In this document: piece after piece, positions 11,671 through 21,109 of the stretch
Numbering within the stretch: the stretch's first letter is position 1
How the letters are laid out: every line of letters begins with the position of its first letter
From: Pythium myriotylum
Lineage: Eukaryota; Oomycota; Peronosporomycetes; Pythiales; Pythiaceae
Direction of reading: 5' to 3'
NCBI GenBank assembly: GCA_023091665.1
Contig: JALJCQ010000033.1
Span: 558,001 to 622,000, forward strand
Length of the DNA stretch: 64,000 nt
The notes under the pieces: generated by a model
The model's database searches: none
What the model was told of the DNA's origin: nothing
What the model saw: the letters and a program-made list of their open reading frames with translations, nothing else
Made by a program: the position numbers and the translations under genes

Positions 11671-12929
11671 TGCGACAGAGACGACGAACATGTATAAGGA
11701 TACTCATTACCTTCGTTCTTCAATACTGCTTGTTTTCATGTGCTGCTGCGGGCTCCACACGGCCCTTGGCACTCAAAGAGTGTAACTATCCAGCACAGAT
11801 CTTACTGGAGCAAGCGTCTTACTACCTTGGATTACACTCTCAGCCCCCGTTCGGTGAGTTATAGGTCGTGTGTGCTGATGATTCGTCTTAAATGCAGCGA
11901 AACCATATCAAGCAAATCACACCTGCGGCCTCTCAACCCTGCCGAGTTGCAGGAATCCTGAGGGGCGAGTTCAGGAAACGATCTACTCACTTGATATTGA
12001 CGCAAGCTCAGGTTCGGGCTGAAAGACCTTGCTTTCATGCCTCTGCACGATCAGGATGCACAAGGCGGTAGGGGGTTTTCCACATCCCGTCGGCAACTTG
12101 CGCCAGTCTCTCTGGCCGAGAAAGACTGGCGCAAGTTATGAATGGCTCCTCATGCTCGACCTCATCTGCCGCTACCCTTCCCCGAGAAAGGCATGGCGAT
12201 AGAAGAGACCGGGAATGTGAAATCACTCGGTCCACCGATAGACGAGTCGCAGCGTACACGTGGATACACCGAGTGTACTTTTGGCCGCACGCAAGTACCC
12301 TGCGAAGATGCGCAGACTGGTTTCTTTCAGGGTGGACTCGGCCCTCCTCCACCATGGAGAGTAGCCCCATGGCAGATGTGCTTGTGATCTCTTCTTCGCC
12401 GTAGCCATTGCTGCGACACGTTCCAAGACAGCCTTTTTCACACAAACGAAGCTTGAATCTGGACCTTGTCCCGCTTCGACAATGGCGTGGGAGGATATGG
12501 ATCCTCCGAGCATCCAGGACCGACGTGCATTCAGCTCTTTCGGCTGCCGTGAACTCCGGTCAATTGAATGTTTTGGCAGGATGAGGAGGTCAGGCATGGC
12601 GCCGGTCTCTACGGCGCTAGGAAGCGCAGAATCTTCCGCTGCTCGTTCTCTTCCTGTCCGTCTGTCAGTGTATTGCGCCACTCACGTTGTTGAAGATCTC
12701 ACGCGGGAAGTTGATCTTTTCAACCAGTACAGTTCCACAGTTACGCCGAGGGTGAACACTTCAAGTAGGTCACAGTCAGTGGTGACGATCCATTGGTTTG
12801 CTATTCATGCTGTTACATATCACTTCGAAATCACATGGGAACGGTCCTACCCTTTGGCGCTACTCGCACCTCACGCGTCCTTGCCTATCGGTCGCCGCTA
12901 TTGCCGCCCCTTGCACCATAGCCTTACGC
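11671..12929. other. Long convergent intergenic region, no supported gene
   Basis: This 1,259-bp region lies between the stop of the leucine-rich-repeat-like gene and the stop of the UGP-PGM gene, so it should hold two 3' ends. Open frames up to about 150 codons occur on both strands (for example 12035-12445 and 12223-12681, both minus), but none resembles a known family, none has convincing splice partners, and composition is biased toward Arg and Ser. A strong 15-bp inverted repeat sits at 12095-12137. It could hold a small secreted-protein gene, a non-coding RNA or a decayed element; sequence alone does not decide. Confidence 0.45.
12095..12137. repeat. Perfect 15-bp inverted repeat, 13-nt loop
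   Basis: Arms at 12095-12109 (AACTTGCGCCAGTCT) and 12123-12137 are exact reverse complements and flank a 13-nt loop at 12110-12122. The stem does not extend further, because 12094 and 12138 do not pair. It would form a stable GC-containing hairpin in RNA of either strand, or a cruciform in DNA. It lies about 425 bp after the stop of the upstream plus gene and about 790 bp beyond the stop of the minus gene. Confidence 0.85.
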
Positions 12930-15900
12930 TTAGGTGATGACGGTCGGCGCCTTGCGGCCAGTGCGGTTCTCGAGATCCGAGAGCTTGAGGCCAACCTCAA
13001 TAAGCGGCGCAAGGGCAGTTGCAGCATCCTGTGCGAGGTTGCCCGACGGCGCCTCGTACTTCTCGATGTACATGCGGATTGTCGCACCAGCCACACCCGT
13101 GCCCGAGAGGCGGAAGACCACACGGGAGCCGTCCTCGAAGATGTAGCGGATACCCTGGTTCTTGGAGATGCTGCCGTCCACAGGGTCATGGTACTCGAAC
13201 TGGTCGGCGATCTTCACCTTGAACCCGTTGAAGACCTCACCCACAACGCCCTCGAACTTGGTCATCTCAGCGAACATGCCCTCGGCCGCCGCCTTGTCCA
13301 CGTTCTCGTAGTCGTAGCGGCAGTAGTAGTTGCGGCCGTACTCCTGCCAGTGGGCACGCACGATGTCCTCGACCGTCACGAGCTTGGCACCATCCGTTTG
13401 CTTGGCCGCCAAGATCGAAAGCCACGCGAGCGCAGCCCACATACCGTCCTTCTCACGAACGTGGTTCGAACCTGTGCCGAAGCTCTCCTCACCACAGATG
13501 AACGGCGTGTACTCTTCCTTACCGTACACTTCACCAGAGTCCATGAGGTTACCGAAGAACTTCCAGCCGGTTGGCACCTCGAAGAGCGCAATACCGAGTT
13601 TCTTCGCGACCAAGTCGACCGCACCACTCGTGGGCATCGAACGGGCTACACCGCGGAGACCTCCCTTCTTCTTGAAGAACGGAATCAGGTTGGCATTGGC
13701 AGCGATGATCGCGAGAGAGTCTGATGGTGTCACGAAGAAGCGGGAGCCGAGAATCATGTTGCGATCCGCATCGCCGTCCCAGGCGACGCCAAACGCTGGC
13801 GGTTCCTCGGCCTGGCCCTGAACAGGGAGGCCCTTGTTATCCACGCCCATAATCTTGATGAGTTCCTTGGCGTAGGTGAGGTTCGGGTCGGCGTGGCCAC
13901 CGTTGAAGTCCTCCTTGGGCGTGCCATTGATGATGCTCGACAGCGGCGCACCAAGTTCATCAACAAACACACGGTGAGCGTAAGGACCTTGGACACCCCA
14001 CATGGCATCAGCAACAAGCGAGAAGTCATCGCGAGCAAGAAGCTTCTTGATCGCAGCGAAGTCGAAGATCTTCTTGAGAAGCTCGACGTGGTCCTCCGTC
14101 GAGTCGAAAACCTCGATCACAACCGATCGGCTGCCATCATCAGCCGTCACCGTGGTCTTGCCCACCTTCGAGGTGTCAACCGTCGGGAAGTCCTGGGCAA
14201 TGTTGATCGTACCAATCGCCTTCGTGTTGTTGAAAATCTCATTCGTGACCTTCTCGGGGGCAGGGCCACCGTTCTCGCAGTTGTACTTGATCCCGAAGTC
14301 CTCATCTGGGCCACCTGGGTTGTGGCTAGCGCTCAGGATGAACGCACCAAACGCCACGCTTCCGCCCTCGCGCTCGCGGATGACAGCTGACACGGCCGGC
14401 GTGCTCAGCAGACCATCCTTACCGATCCAGAAGCGGTCAACACCAGCGGCGACACCGATTTTGACAATAATCTGAATCGCTTCCTTGTTGAAGTAGCGTC
14501 CATCACCCGACACAACGAGCGTGCCACCCTGGACGTCCTTGGGCGGAAGCGCATCGAAAACGGACTGCACGAAGTTGTGGAGGTAGTGACCCTCCATGAA
14601 CGTCTTCGTCTTCTTACGAAGACCCGACGTCCCCGGCTTCTGGTCCGCAATCGGGGTGGTCTTGACAGCCGTGACCTTGAGCGCACCGAGACCCTTCTGT
14701 TCCGTGAGGTCAATGGTAGTGTCCTTGTAGGTGCCCGGAAGAACAGTCTTCTCCTCCGAACTGTTGTTGACGACTGTGACGGCGCCCTCGAAGACGACAC
14801 CCGACGCGAAGCCGACCTTGCCGGTGATCTTGAGGCGGTCACAGTTCACAAGCGAAGGCACATTGCCACGTAGTGCAGCCTCGAGTTGCTGCACGAGCTT
14901 GAAAGTCTTGCCGTCGAGCGAAACAATCGGTGCGACACCGTTACGCTCCGGGGCGATCACAGGACGGTAGTCATCAGTGATCACGTACGCGTCTGAGCGC
15001 AACAGCAGCAAGTCGTCACACTTCTTGACAGGGGCAAAGCGAGTGCGCGGCACGCAAACTGCGCCGGCTCCATCGAAGCACTCGATGGCAGCACCCATCG
15101 CCGTCTCGAGCTGGAACACGGGTGCCGAGCTCGAGTCCTTGGGGTCGACCGTCTTCGAGTTCTTGATCATCGGCAAGCGGATCACTCCACCCTGCTTCTG
15201 GAGCTCTTCAGCGAGCTTGTCAAGGCGGATCCACAAGTTGTTGGTGTTGAAGTAACGGTGCTTGTCGATGTTTTGGAAGTGCACTTCGTCCGAGGACTCG
15301 CACTGCGCCGACTCACGGAGGATGAGGCGCGAGTCAGCCTTGCGCTGAGCCAGGTGGCCACCCTTCTTGTCGTTCTCCGTGCGCTCGCAGCACTCCATCA
15401 GGAACGGCTTACCCGACTTGGCGAAGTAGGTGAGCAAGTCGAGGTCCAACGTGGCGCCAAGGTTGTCCGAGTTGGAGACGAACATGTACTTGACACCCTG
15501 AGCGAGCAGCTTCTCGAGCTTGCCCGATCCAGCAAGCGACGGATAGAGGTCACCGTGGCCAGGTGGGCACCACTCCTTGGACGGGTTCGTCGGGTTCGTC
15601 GCCGGTGCGAAAGTGCTGGCATCCACCTTCGGCACCTTGTTCTGCAGCAGCTCGAGGTTCTCATCCTCGACAAGCTCAGGGTACTTGGAGAGGTAGTCAA
15701 GCGTATCGGCCGAGGTGCTGAAGCTGTTCATGAGCACGAAGCGGACGTTCGACTGGTGCTGCGCGCGCAGCTCGGTGATCTGCTTGGCCATGATGTCAAG
15801 GAAAGTGTCATCGCCCTTGACGTTGAGCAGCGACTTGGCCTTGTCAAGTCCCATGCTGGTGCCGAGACCGCCGTTGAGCTTGAGCACGACCGTCTCCTTG

Positions 15901-16115
15901 AGCAGCGACGGGTCCGCCGTGATCGATTCGCGGATGCTGTCGGCCTTGCCCTCAAGGTAGGGGATGTTGTCGGCCGGCGTGATCGAGTCCTCGGCGATCA
16001 TGCCTGTCTCACCGCTCACGAGCGACTCGTAGGAGAACTCAAAGGCCTTGATGGCGGCCTCGCTCAGGCCGGCGGCCTGCATCTTGGCGCGGAAGGGCGC
16101 GAAGTCTCCGCTCAT
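12930..16115 (-). CDS. Fused UDP-glucose pyrophosphorylase / phosphoglucomutase, 1,061 aa
   Basis: Bifunctional enzyme joining glucose-6-P to glucose-1-P (phosphoglucomutase) and glucose-1-P plus UTP to UDP-glucose, the precursor of cell-wall and storage glucans. Residues about 1-480 are UGPase: nucleotide-binding NGGLGTSMG at 81-89, HGDLYPSL near 187, SNSDNLGATLD near 215. Residues about 490-1061 are an alpha-D-phosphohexomutase: catalytic serine S597 in SASHNPGG, metal loop DGDADR at 780-785, sugar-binding GEESFGTGS at 875-883, phosphate-binding RLSGTG at 1002-1007. All key residues are present, so both halves look active. The gene is one exon. I chose the Met of MSGDF (16115-16113) because UGPase homology begins there. 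The frame stays open upstream to an ATG at 16229, adding 38 Arg/Ser-rich residues with almost no acidic residue, which could be a mitochondrial presequence. Fusions of this kind are, to my knowledge, known from stramenopiles. Confidence 0.96.
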   Translation of the reverse strand: MSGDFAPFRAKMQAAGLSEAAIKAFEFSYESLVSGETGMIAEDSITPADNIPYLEGKADSIRESITADPSLLKETVVLKLNGGLGTSMGLDKAKSLLNVKGDDTFLDIMAKQITELRAQHQSNVRFVLMNSFSTSADTLDYLSKYPELVEDENLELLQNKVPKVDASTFAPATNPTNPSKEWCPPGHGDLYPSLAGSGKLEKLLAQGVKYMFVSNSDNLGATLDLDLLTYFAKSGKPFLMECCERTENDKKGGHLAQRKADSRLILRESAQCESSDEVHFQNIDKHRYFNTNNLWIRLDKLAEELQKQGGVIRLPMIKNSKTVDPKDSSSAPVFQLETAMGAAIECFDGAGAVCVPRTRFAPVKKCDDLLLLRSDAYVITDDYRPVIAPERNGVAPIVSLDGKTFKLVQQLEAALRGNVPSLVNCDRLKITGKVGFASGVVFEGAVTVVNNSSEEKTVLPGTYKDTTIDLTEQKGLGALKVTAVKTTPIADQKPGTSGLRKKTKTFMEGHYLHNFVQSVFDALPPKDVQGGTLVVSGDGRYFNKEAIQIIVKIGVAAGVDRFWIGKDGLLSTPAVSAVIREREGGSVAFGAFILSASHNPGGPDEDFGIKYNCENGGPAPEKVTNEIFNNTKAIGTINIAQDFPTVDTSKVGKTTVTADDGSRSVVIEVFDSTEDHVELLKKIFDFAAIKKLLARDDFSLVADAMWGVQGPYAHRVFVDELGAPLSSIINGTPKEDFNGGHADPNLTYAKELIKIMGVDNKGLPVQGQAEEPPAFGVAWDGDADRNMILGSRFFVTPSDSLAIIAANANLIPFFKKKGGLRGVARSMPTSGAVDLVAKKLGIALFEVPTGWKFFGNLMDSGEVYGKEEYTPFICGEESFGTGSNHVREKDGMWAALAWLSILAAKQTDGAKLVTVEDIVRAHWQEYGRNYYCRYDYENVDKAAAEGMFAEMTKFEGVVGEVFNGFKVKIADQFEYHDPVDGSISKNQGIRYIFEDGSRVVFRLSGTGVAGATIRMYIEKYEAPSGNLAQDAATALAPLIEVGLKLSDLENRTGRKAPTVIT

Positions 16116-16897
16116 GGTGTCGAAGCGGAAGAGGAGGGGACGAGAGCGAGGGGAGCGACGAGCCACGCGGCGGAACGCGAAGATCGTCGGGCGAGCGAGG
16201 GGACTTGAGGGGTGGTGCCCAAATTGCAAAGTGACTTCTTCCGCTTGAAGTGCTCTCCCTCGGGCCGAGAGAGAGCTCGCGGGAGCGGACGTGGGGGGAT
16301 GTGGGCGGACGAAACGCAGCCACCGTGCGGAAACGCCTGCTCGGTGGCTACATCAGTGCAATCGCATGGATCCGTGGTGTACATACTACAATAGCAGTGT
16401 TCCCAGTGGCCAATCAGCTGCTGCCATTGAAGTATCTGAGATCGAATCTTTCCTTCCCCCCGAAGAGAAAGTCGCCGGGAGTGGACGCGTCCCCTAGCCC
16501 GTCCGCTCCGCCGCACGGGTTTGGACCTTTGGATCTGGCCCAGATCCAAAGATAAGCTGGGACCGGCCGCGGCTCGACAATCCGACAAACCAGATTGGGT
16601 CGGATGGGGCTCTGTCGGGGGGTTGTGTCTGCACGTTAAATGCACAGGCAGCAGCATAGAGCAGCGCGAGATCCAACAGTATCCGCCGTCGTCGCGTCGA
16701 TGTTGCAGTGCAGGGCGAGGCCGCGCTCCCGAGCAAGCACGCTCGCGATCTTTCTCGTTGTGGGGTCGAGCGCGCTCCGTCCGTCCCATGTGGGCGCACG
16801 ACATCGCAAGAGGGATGGTTCCCCCCAGCTGGCTCTTCTGGCTCTGCTTCGTTTTGTGAGCAACCCGAATATTTCATGAAAAAGTCCCACGCCACAC

Positions 16898-16954
16898 ACC
16901 GGTTTCCGTGTAGTAAAACCGGTTGGATGGTGGCTTCACGTCGACGTACCGGTT
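16898..16954. promoter_or_regulatory. Three ACCGGTT motifs spaced 20 and 30 bp
   Basis: Copies of ACCGGTT occur at 16898-16904, 16918-16924 and 16948-16954. The middle copy sits in the palindrome AACCGGTT, and a partial copy (TCGGTT) lies near 16960. Start-to-start spacing is 20 and 30 bp, close to whole turns of the helix, so the sites would face one side of the DNA. They lie 168 to 224 bp upstream of the capping-enzyme ATG. A transcription-factor site is inference; the factor is unknown. Confidence 0.4.
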
Positions 16955-17073
16955 GTAAATCGGTTGGCGGGATTTGAATGTCTATTTTGTCTCGGACAGT
17001 AGATCTTACCGCTCGATTCGAAGGCTTGGAGACAAAACGGTGCTGGAGTAACCCACACGCAACGTGGGAGGCT

Positions 17074-17091
17074 CCCCCCCCCCCCCCCCCC
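17074..17091 (+). repeat. Homopolymer tract of 18 C
   Basis: Eighteen consecutive C residues lie 31 bp upstream of the capping-enzyme start codon, within the probable 5' leader, followed by a CT-rich stretch. Homopolymers of this length vary between individuals and are prone to sequencing error, so the exact count is uncertain. Confidence 0.8.
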
Positions 17092-17121
17092 TCTTCTCTC
17101 CTTCCGTCGGACGCCGCCGCC

Positions 17122-19271
17122 ATGTCCAAGCGCCCGCGCACCTCCGTGCTCAATAGCACGCTCAGTTCCCTCTCGCGCACGAGCGAGTCGGCGCAGTCGG
17201 CGCGGCGGGCCGAGGCGCAGGTCGCGCAGGTCACCGCGGGTCGCGGCCATGCCATCCCCGTGGAAGAGCGCAGTATCGCGCCTGACGCAGCCATCGCCAA
17301 GTTCCTTCAAGACATGCGCGGGCTCATTGATGAGCGCGGACTCGGCGCGCAGGTTGAAGTGGAGCTTCGGTTTGGCAAGATCACGAGCTGCCTGCAGGAG
17401 GCACGGTGCCGTCCAACTCAGGACGGCGTGGATGCTGCCATCCTGCTCCACGACGAGGACATGAAAGGGCTTGGAGCCAAGTTTGTTCCCGGCGTTGCCG
17501 AGGGGGAGTTCCCAATGTTCATGAAGGGGCTCGACGTCTTACTTAAGAGCGATGCTTACGCACAGCATGTGGAGAAGCAGGTCGTGCACAACATGGCGCA
17601 CTCGAAGCGTGTGATCGAAGAGATCAACCCGAACACGAACGTCCGTGAGGCACCACACATCCAGGTCAAGGATCGGCTAGGGTCGATCGATATCTTCCTC
17701 CCTCAGTGCGCCTATGACTGCCGTGTGTCTATCTCCTGCGAATTCCCTACCCGGGAGTTGGACGGCGGAATCGGCGACATGCCAGCGGCTGAAAGTATTC
17801 GACACAAGGATCGCACGTCCGCTGTCGGACGTGATCTACGCGTGGATCTCACCAAGGTGCTTGAAGAGAACACGAACAAGAAGTCGTTTGAAGTCGAGCT
17901 AGAGCTCGACGCCAACACTGTGAACGAGTGGCTCCGCCAGCCGGATAGTGAGGGCCAGAGCCAGCGAAGTGCGACCATCGCAGCGTCAGCTCTGTGGGAC
18001 ATGGTGAAGTACTTCATGCCCGGTGCTGGAAATGCGTTTAAACGTGGGTGGAACTTTCCCGCCGCAACTGAAGTACAAAATGCCTATCAGGGGCGGCTCG
18101 GTGTGCGTGGGAAGTTCGCTGGTACGATGCCGGTGGGGTTTGCGCGTTGGCATATCCCATTGGTCAAGGAGCGCGAGTATTACGTGTCAGAGAAAACGGA
18201 TGGCGTCCGCTATTTTCTCGTTGTTGCTGGCGGCACATCTGTCCTGGTCGATAGATCAAATGCTGCTTTCACGACCTCTGGACTGGATTTGTTGCACCTG
18301 GTTCTCCCCGAAGGAACTGTCTTGGACGGTGAATTAGTGGTGCGTTGTTTTTGCGGTGGATATGAGGGTTTGTTGATAGGCTCATTAGCCGCTAATACGA
18401 CAGATGCATCAGAAGAAGAAGCGGTTCGTATTCATGGTTTTCGACATCATCGCTACTGGGCCATCGAGTGCCGACTCTCACGTCGATCGTCCTTTCCGAG
18501 ACCGCCTACGTATACTGAACGACTTCTTGTCCGAAGAGTAAGTCCGAGCGCTAAACGTGGCTTTGCTGAGCCAGACTAACAACCGATGAACGTATTTGTG
18601 TATTTAGAGGTCCGTACGCCGCCGGTATTCGAGATCTCGCCATTAACCAGCATGCCATATTGCCTATTCTACGCAAGAAGTGGGTCCCATTGCGTCATAT
18701 CTCGGACGTTTTCCGGCAGATCCAGCGTGTCGTCAAGCGCGACCAGAGCATTGCCAGAGTTTACAGCGACGACAAGCGCACGCATTACACCGACGGCATT
18801 GTTTTCTGCCCAAATTCACCCTACGTCACCAATACTCACAAGGAGTATCTCAAGTGGAAGTGGGCGGATCTTATCACTGTTGACTTCATGGTCACTCTGG
18901 ATGATCAGAACTCTATAAAGCTGACATGTGGTGGACCTCGCAACAACGACATCGACCTCGATTCAATTGTCATCCTGGACCCGAAGGATGTGCCAACGGT
19001 TCAGAAGCTTGTAGCTCGTTCGCCAAACCGGATGGCTGTGCTTGAGTTTGGCTTCAACGCTGACCATGGTATGTGGAATTTTAAATGTGCTCGGCCGGAC
19101 AAGGACCAAGCGAACTACATCCGCACAGTGCTGGGATCCCTCGTGAATATGGCCGAGTCCATTTCAGAAGAGGAATTACAATACCGCCTCACGAGCTCCC
19201 AAGGCGAGCAGTGGAACGCCCACATGAAAAAAATGCGTCGCAGCCTCTTAGAACAACACCAGTCCAGATAG
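17122..19271 (+). CDS. Bifunctional mRNA capping enzyme: tunnel-type RNA triphosphatase fused to guanylyltransferase, 676 aa
   Basis: Nuclear enzyme that removes the gamma phosphate from nascent mRNA and adds GMP. Exons 17122-18339, 18389-18537 and 18608-19271 (introns 49 and 70 nt) give 676 residues. The N-terminal half carries triphosphate-tunnel-metalloenzyme (Cet1-like) signatures: EVELRFGKI near 79, RVSISCE near 201, a basic HKDRTS...RVDLTKV segment at 227-248 and FEVELEL near 257. The C-terminal half is a guanylyltransferase: motif I KTDGVR with the GMP-accepting lysine K358, motif III LDGELV near 402, then FMVFDII, motif IV TDGIVFCP and motif V LKWKWADL. The frame changes at both introns and is restored in each case to conserved motifs, which supports the splice sites. 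The start MSKRPRTS follows the C-run; the frame is open upstream, but that stretch is low-complexity leader. A tunnel-type triphosphatase in the same chain as the guanylyltransferase differs from animals and plants (cysteine-phosphatase type) and from yeasts (separate proteins). Confidence 0.93.
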
Positions 19272-19501
19272 GTCGGGAAGCTGTGGGGAGACCTAAGTCT
19301 GGTCCCCTCCCATATGCACTTTAGTCTTCTCAAATAGGCTCGCGGGAATGCATTGCACACTGATGCGTTTGTTCAGATAAAGACAACCACTACCCAACGC
19401 TTAATTGGGGATTAGCGTTTACTGCTAGTTGTTGTGATGGACAACACAGCAAATCTGACGCCAATCCACTTTACTACAGTACCTACGAGGGACGAACATC
19501 T

Positions 19502-21109
19502 TTATAAAACACTTCGCCACAGCTTGTTCAGCAAATGCATGCATGCTTGGTTGTTCGTGACCCATACGATGAACTAGAACGGGATTGTGTTAGTAGGAGA
19601 TCCTAGCCAAATTGGGAAAAACGGATGTTTACCTTAGCTCGTTGTGTCGGCGTCAGGATGTTCTGAAGTTTATCCATTTCCATGTCAAGAGTTGTATTCT
19701 TGCTTGCCACCTGGGATTTGAGCTCGTTCAGGAGTCCGAGAGCATCCTTCAAGTTGTCGCAAATTGCCAAGAAAGGTTCCCTTCATGCACAGAACGTGTA
19801 AATGTGAGATACCTCCCAGGTTACAAACAATTGGAGAATATGCTCACCGTTGTTGCTGGATTTTCTTCTTTTGCTCGTCGCTCAGGCCAAGCTCACGGGC
19901 GAGAATCACCGGTAAGCTTGTGTCGTCTTCATCGTCATGCCAGAAACTATCGTCCTGGCGTAACGCCCAAATGCACATCTTCGTGACTTGGGTTGGGAGG
20001 AGCAGTCTTTCGATTTGGTGCAAGTGGTAGTCCAGTGCAGAGCGGCGTCCATGGCCATAGTCCGAGTACTGCTCCTTGAAATTGTCAATTTTCTCGGCAA
20101 GTTCCCGCTCAGAAGCTCCACGCTGAAGCATTTTCTCCAGGTCCTCACAGACACGATTCTTTTCACGCTCTTCCTGCTTCATTGCCTCTTTACCGGCCTT
20201 GAGCTGTCCCCGGAGTTCCATGTTCTCTCGCTCCAACTGACGGCACCGCTCCTCAACACCTAGAATGTGCTCGCGTTTACGACGACGACACTCGCGCGCC
20301 GACTCGCGGTTGCGCTCCAGCTTCAGCTTGCGTTGGCGGTCAGGTGACTCACTACCACTGCTGCCACTTCCTTCCACCTTGATAACATCTTCTGGGTTAG
20401 CTTGCTTCTGAATCATGGCATTATTAGCACTCTGGAGATGCCGCAACAAGCCCTGTGTTGAGGGCATTGTCGTCGAGGCAGCCGTTGGTGTAGATGCTCC
20501 TGCTGTTCTGTTAGCCTTGGCTGTTGGGGGCTTTGCAGCTCCTGTAGGAGTCACAGCTGGAGAGTCGTCCGCTGCACGCTTCTTGCCTCGTTTCTTATTG
20601 TTGGTATCGGCGGCCACCTGCACATTTACCTGGAGACTGCTTCCAACGAGTGAGGCGGCGCTAGCTGCATGTGCTACACTCGTAGCTGGAGAAACCATCC
20701 CGGTAGGTACATTGGAAGTGACGGAAGATGCCGGAGACACAACACCGACCGTAGGGATCGGAATAGCCGTTGTCGGCGGAGCTGTGGAGACTCCAGGAGT
20801 CGTGTGCGAAAGCACGAGCGGAAGACTAGCGTCATCGTGGCCCGCAAGCATTCGAAATGGGTCGTCAATGTGGTCGAGAGGTTGGTGGTGGGACGAGAGC
20901 GCGGCCGCAAGCGCGGCAGTGTTCGTGGTGGCCGGAGCCGCGCCCATGGGCGCCGAGATGTTCTCCGAGTTAAAGAGCAGCCACGAGAACATGTCTCGGT
21001 TGGTCGCATTGAGCAGATCCATGTCGGCCGTCACGTCGACGCCGTTGGCGATCTCGGCGGCGTGCAGCTGTGCCGCGGGCGTGGCGGCGGTGGTCGGCGT
21101 CGGCGACAT
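19502..21109 (-). CDS. CREB-like bZIP transcription factor, 493 aa
   Basis: Nuclear DNA-binding dimer. Exons 19848-21109, 19633-19780 and 19502-19573 (introns 67 and 59 nt; the second has a perfect TACTAAC branch point). Residues 1-250 are a Ser/Thr/Ala-rich low-complexity region with a KKRGKKRAA basic patch near 172. The basic region at 261-280 holds the conserved NRESARECR core, with Asn and Arg in the expected positions and Cys in the second half as in CREB, followed by a heptad zipper from about 281. After the zipper comes a conserved-looking tail, including residues LLLPTQVTKMCIW and, across the introns, LTPTQRAKFIVWV. The first exon alone would end at a false stop just after QQQR; the two downstream exons rejoin in frame. 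Many oomycete bZIPs carry such tails, possibly regulatory. The target genes are unknown. The gene is convergent with the capping-enzyme gene. Confidence 0.93.

Larger units (their letters stand above)
16116..17121. other. Divergent promoter region, UGP-PGM and capping enzyme
   Basis: This 1,006-bp gap separates the start codons of two divergent genes. It contains three copies of ACCGGTT at 16898, 16918 and 16948 and an 18-base run of C at 17074-17091, listed separately. I found no coding sequence; the open frames here look like chance frames. An Arg-rich upstream extension of the UGP-PGM frame covers 16116-16229. Confidence 0.55.

Noticed and set aside
11667..11864. Small frame after the leucine-rich-repeat-like gene with a hydrophobic, signal-like start
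   Set aside because: Its ATG overlaps the upstream stop, it is about 64 codons long, and nothing else supports translation.
12223..12681. 152-codon minus-strand frame in the long convergent gap
   Set aside because: No recognised motif, no splice partner and biased composition; kept only as part of the unexplained gap.
15258..16208. 316-codon open frame on the plus strand opposite the UGP-PGM gene
   Set aside because: It is antisense to a clearly functional enzyme and rich in Arg, Val and Leu, as expected from GC-biased third positions of the true frame. No family match.
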